DNA of 64,000 nt from Pomphorhynchus laevis. Taxonomy: Eukaryota > Acanthocephala > Palaeacanthocephala > Echinorhynchida > Pomphorhynchidae. This document shows, piece after piece, positions 9,385 to 19,242 of this stretch. The translations under genes and the position numbers were made by a program. Below the pieces are notes generated by a model that did no database searches, was not told where the DNA came from, and saw only the letters and a list, made by a program, of their open reading frames with translations. Position 1 is the stretch's first letter, and every line of letters starts with the position of its first letter. Where the stretch lies: NCBI GenBank assembly GCA_012934845.2, contig WNNJ02002219.1:1-64000 (forward strand). Reading direction: 5' to 3'.

Positions 9385-11844
9385 ATGGTGAGTAAACCTG
9401 AGCCTTTTTCACTGAATATTCTTCAGTGGAATTCGGGAGGTGCTTCTGCCCTTAGACTTTTATCTGGTAGAGACGCAGATGTTATAGTCCTCCAGGAGAC
9501 GCGGTCTATCCGTCTCCCCCAGGACATTACTCGATTTATCCCAAAGCAAATTTGTTCCCACTATACTCCGTACATAACCCCACCTCACTCCTCTTCATCT
9601 CAAGGACTCTTGACCCTAGTTAAATGCTCTTTAAGGTCCTCCCTACTGCTAAATTACTCTTGTCCTGCCCTGTCTTGTCTAGTAGTTTCACTCGTTAAGA
9701 ACGGTAAACGCCTCAGTCTAGCCAACGTCTACATTCGTCCAGGAGAGATTCACAAGAACCGTGACCTTCTGGATGGTATTATCGATAGCGGCTATGACAT
9801 TGTACTAGGTGACTTCAACGACAGAACTGGTCGTTGGATTAATGCTGCTCTCCGCAGAGCCAGGAACGGTTATCTTATTCACAAACCACCGTCCCCTACA
9901 TTTCATTGCACATCAACGAATTCACTCCTCGACCTATTACTGCTCCACGAGAGATGGTTGTTAAAACCCTTCTGCACGGAGCAGTCGCGACAGCATCTGT
10001 CCACATCTCATGATCTAATTCGCTGGCGGATAGAGGAGGATACGCTGCTTCGGAGAAGATTCCACTTTGACCCGATCAGAGTGGCTTTCTTCCAAGCTGC
10101 TATCCAACGCTTCCCCCGAATTGGTAATGAGAATTTAACCGAATTTAATTCCTACCTCTCTTCGCAAGCTACCGCATTGCTTTCTACAACCTATAAAGGT
10201 CGCATTTTCAATCCCACTCCGACGAAACTCAAGGTTCTAGCAAAACTACTGAACCTCCCTAATCTCTCTTCTTCCGCCAGACAGACTCTCTCGAATGAAT
10301 ACTGGCGCACCAGATATTGGTTCCAGCTGAGTAGGGATAGGGCGAGCATTGCTCGTCTTAACCCTTCTCAGTCTTCCTTTTGGAAGATTTTCAAGAAGGA
10401 GAAGTTTGCTTGTTGGAGGGATAGGGCCTTGGGTTGGATCGGTAGAATTGGCCTTGATAAAGTTTTAGAAGAGTCACTTGCCTTACACAACTATGGAGCC
10501 ACTCAATCTCCGCAACCAATCCCGCCTTGGGGAGACTTCAGGAGTAGAGACTTATCTGTCACAGATATTCTCAACGCCTGGGGGCCTCTTCCAAGCACCT
10601 CCAAAACCGTCGCTCCACTCTCTTCTCGTGTCTGTCAGCTTTTGACAACCGATCAAAGAAGGGAGGTGGCCATCACAATGCTATTAGCCACCCCATCCGA
10701 TGTAGCCGGCATCAACATTAGCAAGAGAATTTTTATTCCAAAAAAGTTTCCGGTCTCTTGTCCTAAAGACCTGCGGCCCATTTCGATTCAAAATTCCCTC
10801 GTATCGATCTACGAGAAAGCGCTTGCGCGTAGAATCCGTGATCATCTGATTAGGCGAAATTTAATCTCACCTGGTTTCCATGAGTTTGTCAAAGGTCGCT
10901 CGGTCCATTCAGCAGTTGGTGAAGTGCATCGGTTTTGTCAGGAGAACAGTCATCAGCTAGCTGTGGCAGTTTTCCTTGATTTTTCCGCTGCATTTGACCG
11001 CATCTCCATTCCCTTTGTTATCTCTTCTCTCAGGTCCCTCGGGTTGCCTGCGAGAATTGTTAACAGGGTGGAGATACTGCTGTACACCAAGCGATTTTAT
11101 TATGATGACGACCCTGATGCGCGTCAGTTCTACCCTATTACGGGTGTGCCTCAAGGTTCACCACTTTCTCCAATCTTATATCTTGCTGCCTCAATTATTC
11201 TATTTAAAATATTTAAACGTGAACAACGTCTAGTGGTGTACGCTGATGACACCACAGCCTTGTTCACTGGACGCAGGTGCAAAGACGTAGTCTCGGACAT
11301 CAGCCGCTTCTTTATAAGATTAAAAGACCAGTTGCCTAGATCCAACCTTATTCTAAACTCCGCTAAATCGCAGGTGGTTGTCTTTCATGGCTCCCCTGCA
11401 ACCAAGAAAAAACTTAAGAGACTAGCACTCTCTACGCTCTCCTCCATATTTGCATCCGAACCACTCCCTGTCTTCACAAGTCGAGTAAAATACCTGGGGT
11501 TCACCGTTTCGGTGAACTGGTCGGCGAAAGCCGACCTGGATAGACTCAAACGTATCCTGAAGAAAGCTAGGTGGGCTCTGAAACGGGCCCAGCATCTGTC
11601 GTTGAATGGGAAAACCCAGGTGCGCCTTTGGGGTACCTGGGCTATCTCGGGATTAGTCTTCTTCTCAAGAGGACGTCCCCCAGAGCAAAGGCTAAGGTTT
11701 CTTAAGCTCCTCGTCTCTCGTTTACCCAACATCGTCCGCACCGATTGGATTCTTCGGGAGGTGAAAGACCCCGGGTGGTTCAATCGGAAAGCGGCGTGCT
11801 GGATTGGTTGGGGGGCTCAGATCCCCATTGATTTGAGGCCTTAA
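9385..11844 (+). CDS. Family B ORF2, APE endonuclease-reverse transcriptase
   Basis: A complete 819-residue protein. Residues 1-220 are an APE endonuclease: LQWNSGG, LQETRS (catalytic Glu), NVYIRPG, GDFNDRTGRW and STSHDLIRW. The RT follows with [41 protein letters not shown] (motif A), TGVPQGSPLSPILYLA (motif B), VYADDTTALF (motif C) and [19 protein letters not shown]. There is no RNase H domain or C-terminal CCHC finger that I can see. It nicks target DNA and primes reverse transcription of the element RNA. The spacing from ORF1 is 142 bp. All catalytic positions look present, so it may still be active. Confidence 0.9.
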   Translation: MVSKPEPFSLNILQWNSGGASALRLLSGRDADVIVLQETRSIRLPQDITRFIPKQICSHYTPYITPPHSSSSQGLLTLVKCSLRSSLLLNYSCPALSCLVVSLVKNGKRLSLANVYIRPGEIHKNRDLLDGIIDSGYDIVLGDFNDRTGRWINAALRRARNGYLIHKPPSPTFHCTSTNSLLDLLLLHERWLLKPFCTEQSRQHLSTSHDLIRWRIEEDTLLRRRFHFDPIRVAFFQAAIQRFPRIGNENLTEFNSYLSSQATALLSTTYKGRIFNPTPTKLKVLAKLLNLPNLSSSARQTLSNEYWRTRYWFQLSRDRASIARLNPSQSSFWKIFKKEKFACWRDRALGWIGRIGLDKVLEESLALHNYGATQSPQPIPPWGDFRSRDLSVTDILNAWGPLPSTSKTVAPLSSRVCQLLTTDQRREVAITMLLATPSDVAGINISKRIFIPKKFPVSCPKDLRPISIQNSLVSIYEKALARRIRDHLIRRNLISPGFHEFVKGRSVHSAVGEVHRFCQENSHQLAVAVFLDFSAAFDRISIPFVISSLRSLGLPARIVNRVEILLYTKRFYYDDDPDARQFYPITGVPQGSPLSPILYLAASIILFKIFKREQRLVVYADDTTALFTGRRCKDVVSDISRFFIRLKDQLPRSNLILNSAKSQVVVFHGSPATKKKLKRLALSTLSSIFASEPLPVFTSRVKYLGFTVSVNWSAKADLDRLKRILKKARWALKRAQHLSLNGKTQVRLWGTWAISGLVFFSRGRPPEQRLRFLKLLVSRLPNIVRTDWILREVKDPGWFNRKAACWIGWGAQIPIDLRP

Positions 11845-11970
11845 TAGGAAGAAGACAAAGAAATTGTTGACCTATTTTTTCTGTTGACTGACTGTTTATT
11901 TTTTTTCTTACGGACTTCTTGTTAAACGACACTTCCATTTATGTATTTTTATTAATAAAGTCTTATTATT

Positions 11971-11983
11971 AATATTCGCTTTA
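11971..11983 (+). repeat. Target-site duplication, right (family B)
   Basis: An exact second copy of the 13-bp AATATTCGCTTTA found at 8094-8106, immediately after the 3' tail of the element. Confidence 0.95.
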
Positions 11984-12443
11984 TTATTGTTTCATTCCTC
12001 CTTCAAGCGTCTTAATTATTTTCTCTAATCTCCAAATCGCTACAAATATATGTTCTGATTGATGATATACCGATTAATTAAGTTTGTTATTTGTTTCAAA
12101 TGTTTTTCTTAACCTATAATGTATCGTAAACTCTGATGATCGTGTCCTCTTGCGTCTTCGCCGCTTCGACCATATCATATATCTTTTGCTTTATCTTGAC
12201 TAACCATTTACCACTGTAGCGAGTCTCAATTGCATCATGTTTCCTTTATGATATACACATCTACTCTCATGCGCATCATCTATGTTTCCACGATCTCGCT
12301 ACTATTGCCAGAAATTGTCTTGTATCTATCTCTAACCATATTTCCTCCCCTCATCTAGCTCTTTATCCTTGAATGTTAAAAATCATTTAAATCATCCATC
12401 ATCACCTCGACATGACTGCACCTATCGCCCTATCCCTGCTCAG
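11984..12443 (+). repeat. Older interspersed repeat, right part
   Basis: It matches 54187-54637 and ends in both loci at the same CTGCTCAG. Plus-strand frames contain stretches such as DIHIYSHAHH and LATIARN, then LDMTAPIALSL, which resemble the region around and after RT motif C in CR1/L2-type LINEs. I read it as a decayed LINE, with low certainty on the family. Confidence 0.6.
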
Positions 12444-13735
12444 TTGGAACCTATATCTAGAGCTCCAGTATTTATTCGAGAGGGCCTGTCTGACGGAAAC
12501 AGAAAGATTTGGAAGGTGTAGCATTTTAGCCAGGACCTTGAGTTTTGTTGAAGTGGGATTGTATATGCGACCTATTTAGGAAGTCGAAAGCAACGCGTTA
12601 GCTTGCAATGAGAGGTAGGAATTAAATTCGATCAAACTTTCATTACCAATTATTAAGAAGAGTTGAATTGCTACCTGAAAGAAGGCCACTCTAATGTGAT
12701 CGAAGTTAAACCTCCTTCTATGCGACGAATCTACCTCAATCCGCCATTGAATTAGATCATGAGATGTGGCATGTTGTCGCGACTGCTCAGTATAGATGGT
12801 TTCAACAACTAAATCTTACGAAGCAGTAATATGTCGAGGAGAGAATTTGTTGTTGAGCAATGAAAGGTAGGGGACGGTGGTTTGTGAATAAGGTATTATT
12901 TTGGCTCTGCGAATTACTGCATTAATCCAACGACCAGTTCTGTCATTGAAGTCACCGAGTAACATGTCATAGCCACTACCCGAAATACTGTCCAGCAGCT
13001 CACGTGTCTTGTGGGTTTACCCTGGCCTAATATAGATCTTGAATATACTAATACGTTTACCATTCTTACAAAGTGATGTTGCTAAACAAGACAAGGCTGG
13101 ACAAGAATAGTTTAAAAGGAGGGATGAACTTAAGGAGCATTTAACTAAGGTTAAAAGACCTTGATATGAAGATGAGTGAGAAGAGGTTATTACGGAGTAA
13201 AGTTTGTATAAATGTGCTTAGGGATGAATCGAGTAATATCCTAAGGGAGACGGATAGACAGCGTCTCCTGAAGGACTATATTATCTGCATCTCTATCAGA
13301 TAGAAAGCTAAGGGCAGAAGTACCTCCCGAATTCCACTGAAGGATATTTAGTGAAAAAGGCTCTTGATTACTTCCCATTGTGTTACGTCAGCTGGAAGCG
13401 ATTCCTCATCTAGCTCAGATCAGAGGTGGGAAGGCTGCCCTTTCCACAACCGGTCAAACTATAAGAATTCATTTGCTTAAGGGATTTATCATTTCCCAAG
13501 GAGGCTGCCGCTACTTCTCAGTAATTATCTTTCTTGGCCGACTTTAAAAAGTCCAGACTATGTTTAGAAGCATTTCGCTTTTTTTGATGACGGGGCTTTA
13601 TTTGAGTTCGTCTTAATATTCCTCGTTGGTGGAAAGCGTAACTCCTCAAACTTAGCCACAAGGTATTGAGTTAAAGTTCAATACTCGTTCATATTAGCCT
13701 GGTGCCTAGCATCTATAAGCTTAATGATATCATAG
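12443..13735 (-). mobile_element. Family B LINE fragment, reversed and degraded
   Basis: On the minus strand this corresponds to the endonuclease half of ORF2 (the first part of the protein) and, from about 13400 up, probably the end of ORF1. It is most similar to 30090-31040. Several frame breaks leave no useful ORF. The boundary at 12443 is sharp against the older repeat. The upper boundary near 13500-13735 is uncertain. Confidence 0.7.
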
Positions 13736-13959
13736 TTTATTATTATTAAATAATAATAATAGTTTGAAATTCTAAGCTGCTAACAAATAACTATTTACAA
13801 TAAAATTACATACAACATTAAAATAAGTCTTGGTTATTGAAACTCTTACAATAAATAACATACATAAATACAATAAGAAACAAAGAACTGCTGTTTTACA
13901 AGGAACTGCTGGTCTATCAGGTTCCGGAAATTGCATCAGAACTTTAAACACAATACACC
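13736..13959. other. AT-rich stretch before family R
   Basis: It starts with TTATTATTATTAAATAATAATAA-type simple sequence, then an A-rich run up to the first ATG at 13960. It is probably the 5'UTR of the R element or its insertion flank. Confidence 0.4.
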
Positions 13960-14178
13960 ATGACTAGAGGTAAACCTTCTTCCACTGCGAGATGCTGTGG
14001 ATGCAATGGAAGGGCGGCGCGTTGCCTCAGATGTCCGTGTAGAAAGTCAAATCAGCCTTGCATAGATTGTTTGGCTCCACATTGCACGAATAAAACTCAG
14101 TCTAAGAATCACGTACTTGATAGAAAATCTCAATCAGACGGCATCAATCTGTCAGCGATTCAATTTCTTCACCCTTGA
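13960..14178 (+). CDS. Family R N-terminal Cys-rich domain
   Basis: A 72-residue reading frame starting at the first ATG of the element. It reads CCGCNGRAARCLRCPC then PCIDCLAPHCTN, a compact Cys array of C-x2-C and C-x-C spacing that should bind zinc. In the intact family I recall this domain being fused to the RT. Here the stop overlaps the start of the RT frame at 14175, so a frame change separates them. It may be a mutation or a compact start-stop overlap. Confidence 0.6.
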   Translation: MTRGKPSSTARCCGCNGRAARCLRCPCRKSNQPCIDCLAPHCTNKTQSKNHVLDRKSQSDGINLSAIQFLHP

Positions 14179-15689
14179 TTACTACACTAGATACTTCAGT
14201 TAAATTGCATCCAACAGCTACATCGGACAATGTGTCATCAATTGATTTCCATCAAATACTAACTCGTCAAGAAATCATTTCTCAGGCTTTTAGTGAAGTA
14301 ATTAAGTGGAAGCCAAATCTAAATTCATTACCTAAGTGTAATGCCAGCAATGAGTTTATCGACACGTTAGCTAGCTTTTACTCATTGGCTATTTCAAGGC
14401 CCCTGGAAACCAAACATAGATTAATGGAGACAGTGGTGTTTAGCCAAGTCATCCTTCAAAAAAAAGAAAAATCCAGGTTAGCGCTTATTAGATCAAACAT
14501 TAGCCGAAGACTTGAATTATGGAGAGAGGGAAATGTTAAGTCCTTGATGGAAGAGGCACGTCTTTTACAAAAGTGCATCCTTGGAGATTCTTTATCAAAA
14601 AGCTGCACCTATTGGATTAAAAGATTTTGTAATTTAATGACAAACGGTAAAACTCATGCTGCCACAAAATTACTAGAAAATCCGAATGAACAAAAGGTTA
14701 TTTTGAAGCTGGACGATGAAGTCCATGGAATATCGGTGAGAGAAAAATTAGCTGAATTACATCCCAGGGCAATGCCTATCAATGATTCCACTCTTGTAAC
14801 AGAGCCTTTAAATGGTATAGTAAAGCACTATCCGGGAACGTTTTTGCAAATATCTGCAGATGACATAGTATCAGCAGCGCGTCGTACTCAAGGATCAGCC
14901 GGACCGTCAGGCTTGAGTGCAATTACTTGGCAGTCTATGCTTATGTCATTCGGACAAAGCTCTAATCGTTTGGCGTCAAGTATAGCAGATTTTGCGATCT
15001 TTCTAGCTACTACTAACACTCCATCAGAGGATCTCACGGCATTTACGGCAAGCAGATTAATAGCTATTGATAAAAATCCAGGAATAAGACCGATCGGTAT
15101 TGGAAATGTTATACGAAGAATAGTAGGAAAGGTTCTAGCCAAAATTATATCCATTGATTTGCAAGAAGTATCATCTTCAATACAATTATGCGCTGGTCAA
15201 CGATGTGGAGTTGAGGCGGCTATCCATTCAATACGTGAACTTTTTCATAATAATGACTCTGCCTGTATATTGCAGCTGGACGCTTCGAATGCATTTAACA
15301 GAATTAACAGACGTGTGGCTCTGCAAAATGTAGATTATGTGTGCCCGGCATTGACTACCGTTCTTCGAAACATTTACGGAAGATATGCTGTTTTGACGTT
15401 TGACGAAGAAGTATTTTATTCTAAAGAAGGGTTTACGCAGGGAGATCCCCTGGCTATGATAGCTTTTGCCGCAGCATCATTGCCTCTTATAAAGCGGTTG
15501 CAAGACGAAGTTCCTGGTGTGGATGACCGATGGTTTGCAGACGACGCACATTGCATTGGGAATCCCGCTGAAATAAAAAAAGTTTGGGATTTAATACGCC
15601 AAATTGGTCCGGACTACGGCTTCCATCTCAACGAGAACAAATGTCGCTTACTGGTTTGCCATGCCAAAAAGGTGGATTACCGTCAATAA
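14175..15689 (+). CDS. Family R reverse transcriptase
   Basis: 504 residues, with an RT core in the second half. Motifs are GSAGPSGLSAITW, NPGIRPIGIGNVIRRIVGK, LCAGQRCGVEAAIH, ILQLDASNAFNRINR (motif A), GFTQGDPLAMIAFA (motif B) and DRWFADDAHCIG (motif C, with the two Asp). The N-terminal 180 residues are helical and unassigned. The catalytic residues are intact. The frame runs on for a few residues past a deletion junction near 15655 and then stops, so the natural C-terminus is lost from this frame. Confidence 0.8.
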   Translation: MITTLDTSVKLHPTATSDNVSSIDFHQILTRQEIISQAFSEVIKWKPNLNSLPKCNASNEFIDTLASFYSLAISRPLETKHRLMETVVFSQVILQKKEKSRLALIRSNISRRLELWREGNVKSLMEEARLLQKCILGDSLSKSCTYWIKRFCNLMTNGKTHAATKLLENPNEQKVILKLDDEVHGISVREKLAELHPRAMPINDSTLVTEPLNGIVKHYPGTFLQISADDIVSAARRTQGSAGPSGLSAITWQSMLMSFGQSSNRLASSIADFAIFLATTNTPSEDLTAFTASRLIAIDKNPGIRPIGIGNVIRRIVGKVLAKIISIDLQEVSSSIQLCAGQRCGVEAAIHSIRELFHNNDSACILQLDASNAFNRINRRVALQNVDYVCPALTTVLRNIYGRYAVLTFDEEVFYSKEGFTQGDPLAMIAFAAASLPLIKRLQDEVPGVDDRWFADDAHCIGNPAEIKKVWDLIRQIGPDYGFHLNENKCRLLVCHAKKVDYRQ

Positions 15690-16162
15690 GACATAATATA
15701 GTAAGAGACAGCTTAGCGAAGGATCTCACAAAAATATGTTGTTCAGTATCGATTGAACCATGTCTTCAAAAATTACAAATCGGAATAATATTTCAGCGTT
15801 CTACTACAACAATAGATCAGAATGCAAGACTTGATATCGGATGCAATGGTTTGTTCGGAGATAAAACGGAGCGGTCCACGATGGACGTATGTATTTTCAG
15901 TCATCTGGCTCCGTCAAATTCATTTAACCATACTTCTGATCCATTTCAATATCACGAGAAGCGTAAAATAGCTAAATACGATGAGCGAATATCTCGTTTT
16001 GAGCGTTCTACGTTTTATCCGATTGTGCTTGCATCCAATGGTGGACTTGGTAACAATGCCGACAAAGTCATAAAACGCATGGCAACATTACAATCGAAGA
16101 ATACAAAGGAAAGTTACAGTGATATCATTAGGAAATTTAGAACAACTATTGGTTCCAAATAG
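15645..16162 (+). pseudogene. Family R C-terminal domain, frame-shifted after an internal deletion
   Basis: In a different frame from the RT comes CQKGGLPSIRHN, a cysteine-cluster signature, then SIEPCLQ, ARLDIGCNGLFG, DVCIFSHLAPSN, KYDERISRFERSTFYPIVLASNGG and a helical tail. Related proteins have the same order, with a linker of about 300 residues between RT and this part. The Asp-rich ARLDI and DVCIF strands could be PD-(D/E)XK-like active-site positions, which is inference. The frame upstream of 15645 (from 15584) only repeats RT coding sequence. Confidence 0.6.
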
Positions 16163-16414
16163 GCAAAAATGGCATCAATGTGTGTAAGAGCTGCAAGATC
16201 AACATACGAAACTCCAGTCAATGAATTTAAAGTTTCGTAAATAATTAAATTGTTGAATATTTTCGGACCCATTTGCGGATAACCGTGTATTTGATTATTA
16301 TTAAATAAATATATTTAAAAAAATTATTATTAAATACAACAGCAGCAAAAGAGCGTAGAGCTCGTACAGGCTGGGTACAGGGTTAAAAAAAATATCAATG
16401 AAAATCCGATTGTT

Positions 16415-16783
16415 TTAAGTTAGTACATTCTTCAGATTTCTCTTGAAGGACAAAATACTGGAGGCCGAAACCACTTGACTTGGTAGCTTATTCCAGCTTT
16501 TCCACGTTCGGTTGACAATTGTGTTAAATCTTCTTCGTGGACGAATGTGGGTCTTTAACGTGAGGTGATGTCCCCTCAATCTGTTTGAATTTCGAAGTTC
16601 GAACAGTTTGCGACAAACATGTTCCCTCTGCCCTTTTTGAACATTAAGCGCTGTCCACACAAACATTAAATCATATGACTTTAAAGATTTCTTCACTGTG
16701 GTCACACCAAGTGCGTGAAGTCGAAAAATGAATGAGAGCTTGCGTTGGCTGGGTACAAGATGCGTGGCCTTGCGTAATATGGA
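16415..16783 (-). pseudogene. Family A ORF2 C-terminus, copy 2
   Basis: The end of ORF2 after a premature TAA near 16785. The frame encodes SYDLMFVWTALNVQKGQREHV and ends in FKRNLKNVLT, the usual CR1-type C-terminal pattern with a conserved Trp (NRTWKSWNKLP). In copy 3 the same region is fused in frame with the RT. Confidence 0.75.
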
Positions 16784-18109
16784 TTAGTACAGGTTCATCT
16801 CTGTCGTAGTTTGAGGGTGACAGGCAGGTGAAGCGTATCTCATTAAAGATAAGACATAAGCATTGTAAATTAACTTAAAACTGGATGCGTCAAGCTGGCA
16901 AATGGTCCTTCTAATAAGTCCTAAAATTCGACGGCATTTAGCAACTGTGTGACTGGTATGTGGGATGGTCGATAAGCTTCTATTTACGATCACTCCAAGG
17001 TCTTGAAATTGGAGAACTGTTTCAATTTCTCTTCCGTCAATGGTATATGATGAATTGATGTGTAGATGTCCGATGCGCATATGTTTTGACTTATCGGGGT
17101 TTAATACCAGTCCCCGTTGATTACACCATACCTTAATATTATCAATGTCTCTCTGGAGTATCATTGGATCTCGGCTATCGATTATTGGTCGCCAAATTTT
17201 CAAGTCGTCGGCATATAAACCACATGGACTCGAAATAGCTGTAGTAAGCTCGTTGATGTAAATAATGAAGAGCAATGGACTGAGTACCGATCCCTGAGGA
17301 ACACCGCGTCCAGGATTTCTTGTTTTTGACATTTGTTTATTAGCCAATACAGTAATCTTCCGATTTCTAAGGAAGGAGTTAATCCAATTAAGGAGGGTTC
17401 CTCTGATGCCGTACTGTTCCAGCGTAATAAGGAGGACATCATAGTATATCCGATCAAATGCTTTGCTGAGGTCGAAAAACAAAACATCAACACCAACTCC
17501 AGCCTTGGCATATCTGGTCCAATCACTCCTCGCAAGTATGAGGTTTGTGACAGTAGATCTTCCTGGGCGGAAACCATGCTGGTTGTCGCAGAGTACTTGG
17601 TTATCTTCTAGGTGCCCGATGATTCGTTTAAAAAGCAGTTTCTCTAGCACTTTACAAGCAACGCAGGTAAGGCTTATGGGCCGATAGTTGCTTGCTAGAT
17701 TACGGTCGCCTTTTTTGTAGAGAGGTCGGATTATAGAACATTTCCAATCTGATGGTATACAGCCTGTTGACAAGGAGAAATCGAATATGGTGTGTAAAGG
17801 TTCATATATTACTGGTGCAAGTTCCCGAAGAAGAATTGGAGGAATATTGTCTGGTCCTGCCGCAATTGATCGTGGTAGCTTTAGAAGTTCGTTAAGAACC
17901 TCAAATTTATCAAATGGAGTAAATTCGTAACACGGATATTGATCAGTGGAGAATCTGGGGCAATACTGACAAGTAGGACTCTCTAGCGTGAATTGATCTA
18001 GGAAAATATTGGCAATTGCTTTGTCATCAGATGTGAGCTCACCGGTTTCCATAAATATAGAGTTAATCTCAGACGTAGTTGATTTTAATGAGCTGATATG
18101 TTTGAACAA
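16784..18109 (-). CDS. Family A reverse transcriptase, copy 2
   Basis: A continuous 441-residue frame. It reads LLKLPRSIAAGPDNIPP, NYRPISLTCVACKVLEKLL, QHGFRPGRSTVTN, FFDLSKAFDRIYYD (motif A), GRGVPQGSVLSPLLF (motif B), LYADDLKIW (motif C), GLVLNPDKSKHMRIG and LQFQDLGVIV. All RT catalytic Asp residues are present. It is severed from the endonuclease by frame breaks near 18110-18480 and from its C-terminus by a TAA, so the element as a whole is not autonomous. Confidence 0.85.
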   Translation of the reverse strand: MFKHISSLKSTTSEINSIFMETGELTSDDKAIANIFLDQFTLESPTCQYCPRFSTDQYPCYEFTPFDKFEVLNELLKLPRSIAAGPDNIPPILLRELAPVIYEPLHTIFDFSLSTGCIPSDWKCSIIRPLYKKGDRNLASNYRPISLTCVACKVLEKLLFKRIIGHLEDNQVLCDNQHGFRPGRSTVTNLILARSDWTRYAKAGVGVDVLFFDLSKAFDRIYYDVLLITLEQYGIRGTLLNWINSFLRNRKITVLANKQMSKTRNPGRGVPQGSVLSPLLFIIYINELTTAISSPCGLYADDLKIWRPIIDSRDPMILQRDIDNIKVWCNQRGLVLNPDKSKHMRIGHLHINSSYTIDGREIETVLQFQDLGVIVNRSLSTIPHTSHTVAKCRRILGLIRRTICQLDASSFKLIYNAYVLSLMRYASPACHPQTTTEMNLY

Positions 18110-18110
18110 T

Positions 18111-19171
18111 TTACTGGGATATCTTTTTGATGATCGACAAAGATTGGAAACGAAGCACCTGCGTTTCTGACGTTTGAGTGCCGTAACTTGATTTCGTAAT
18201 TCCTTGTAATCGGTACAAGAACAATTCTGTTCTTTGAATTTTTTTGTAAATTTTGTCTCTTGTCTTAATCATTTGTTTAATCTGCGAGTCAAACCAAATG
18301 GGAGTTTTGTGGGATGTGCGCTGACGTTTTAAAGGGGAGAAGTAATTTAGAGCATTGATCAAAGTAGATTTGAAATTTTCCCAGCACTGATCTATGCCAA
18401 TTTCATATGGATTAGGCCATTGAATGTTTCGAATAGCTTGCGTCATACTTGCGAAATTCGCTTTGAAGGGATTCAATTCGGGTTTTGCCGAGGGGGCTGT
18501 TTTAAAGAGACTGACAGAAAGCGCCAGCCTAATGACACAATGATCACTGTGGCCAATAGGGGGCTGAGAGAGATTTCATCAATTGTGGGTTCCCCTCGTG
18601 ATAAGCAGAGGTCTAAAATGGCAGATGATTGCTTCCTCCTTCTAGTGGGTTCGTGAATATGCTGGGTTAGATTGAGATCGTTGAACGTATCAAGGAGATT
18701 GGATGATTCAACATCACAACCATGTGTCGAAGTATATAGGTCCCAATTGACATGAGGCATATTGAAGTCTCCTAGGATAATGATCGGTGATAAGCTTGTT
18801 AGGTGATGTCGTAAAGAGATGCCAATCTTTTCAGTTGCGGAGCGCGGAGATCGGTAAAATAAACTGATTTTTAGTTTCTGTCTATCAGGAGAAGATACTG
18901 TTGCCCACAGATATTCGTTGTATGAATCATCTGATACAATGCTGTGCTCGATGATGGTTAACGGTTGCTTGACGTATAATATAACTCCACCTCCTTTTGA
19001 GGCGGTTCGATCCGATCGTATAACAAAGTAGCCTGGGATTGAGATTTCATTATCAGATATATCGTTGTTAAGCCAGGTTTTGCTCAATGCTATGATGTTT
19101 GTGTTCATTGAATTAACGAGACACAATATTTCGTCAAATTTGTTGTACATGCTTAAACAGTTAGAGTACAT
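18111..19171 (-). pseudogene. Family A endonuclease and linker, copy 2
   Basis: The APE endonuclease half of ORF2. Relative to copy 1, the motif SETWL reads SKTWL: the glutamate that binds the catalytic metal in APE enzymes is a lysine. GDFNMPHVNW and YRSP are kept. The linker (FKANFASMTQAIRN, WFDSQIKQMIKTRDKIYKKI) is in another frame at 18111-18476. Confidence 0.75.
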
Positions 19172-19242
19172 GATGGAAATATTATTTTGAGAGTAACGGC
19201 AGTGGTGTGGTGTCGCTGTTGGTGTTGAAATTGGATTGATGT

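Larger units (their letters stand above)
8107..11970 (+). mobile_element. Jockey/R1-like LINE, family B, intact copy
   Basis: A 3864-bp element defined exactly by its 13-bp target-site duplications and by the empty site at 54174-54186. It has an 11-bp leader, ORF1 with zinc knuckles, ORF2 with endonuclease and RT, and a 3'UTR ending in an AT-rich tail with AATAAAG. Both ORFs are open. The very short leader suggests slight 5' truncation or an unusually short 5'UTR. Three degraded relatives lie on the minus strand (12443-13735, 28505-31990, 61315-64000). Confidence 0.95.
13930..16270 (+). mobile_element. Family R non-LTR-like retroelement with Cys-rich N-terminus and endonuclease-like C-terminus
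   Basis: The order is a Cys-rich domain, a reverse transcriptase, then a C-terminal region with CQKGGLPSIRHN, ARLDIGCNG, FSHLAPSN and LASNGGLGNNADKVIKRMA. From memory, proteins with this layout are abundant in cnidarian and sponge genomes. The C-terminal part has the look of a restriction-like endonuclease, as in R2-type elements, but I cannot prove that. About 300 residues between RT and C-terminus are missing. Fragments of the family recur at 34020-34510, 41400-42115 and 60321-60656. Confidence 0.7.
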
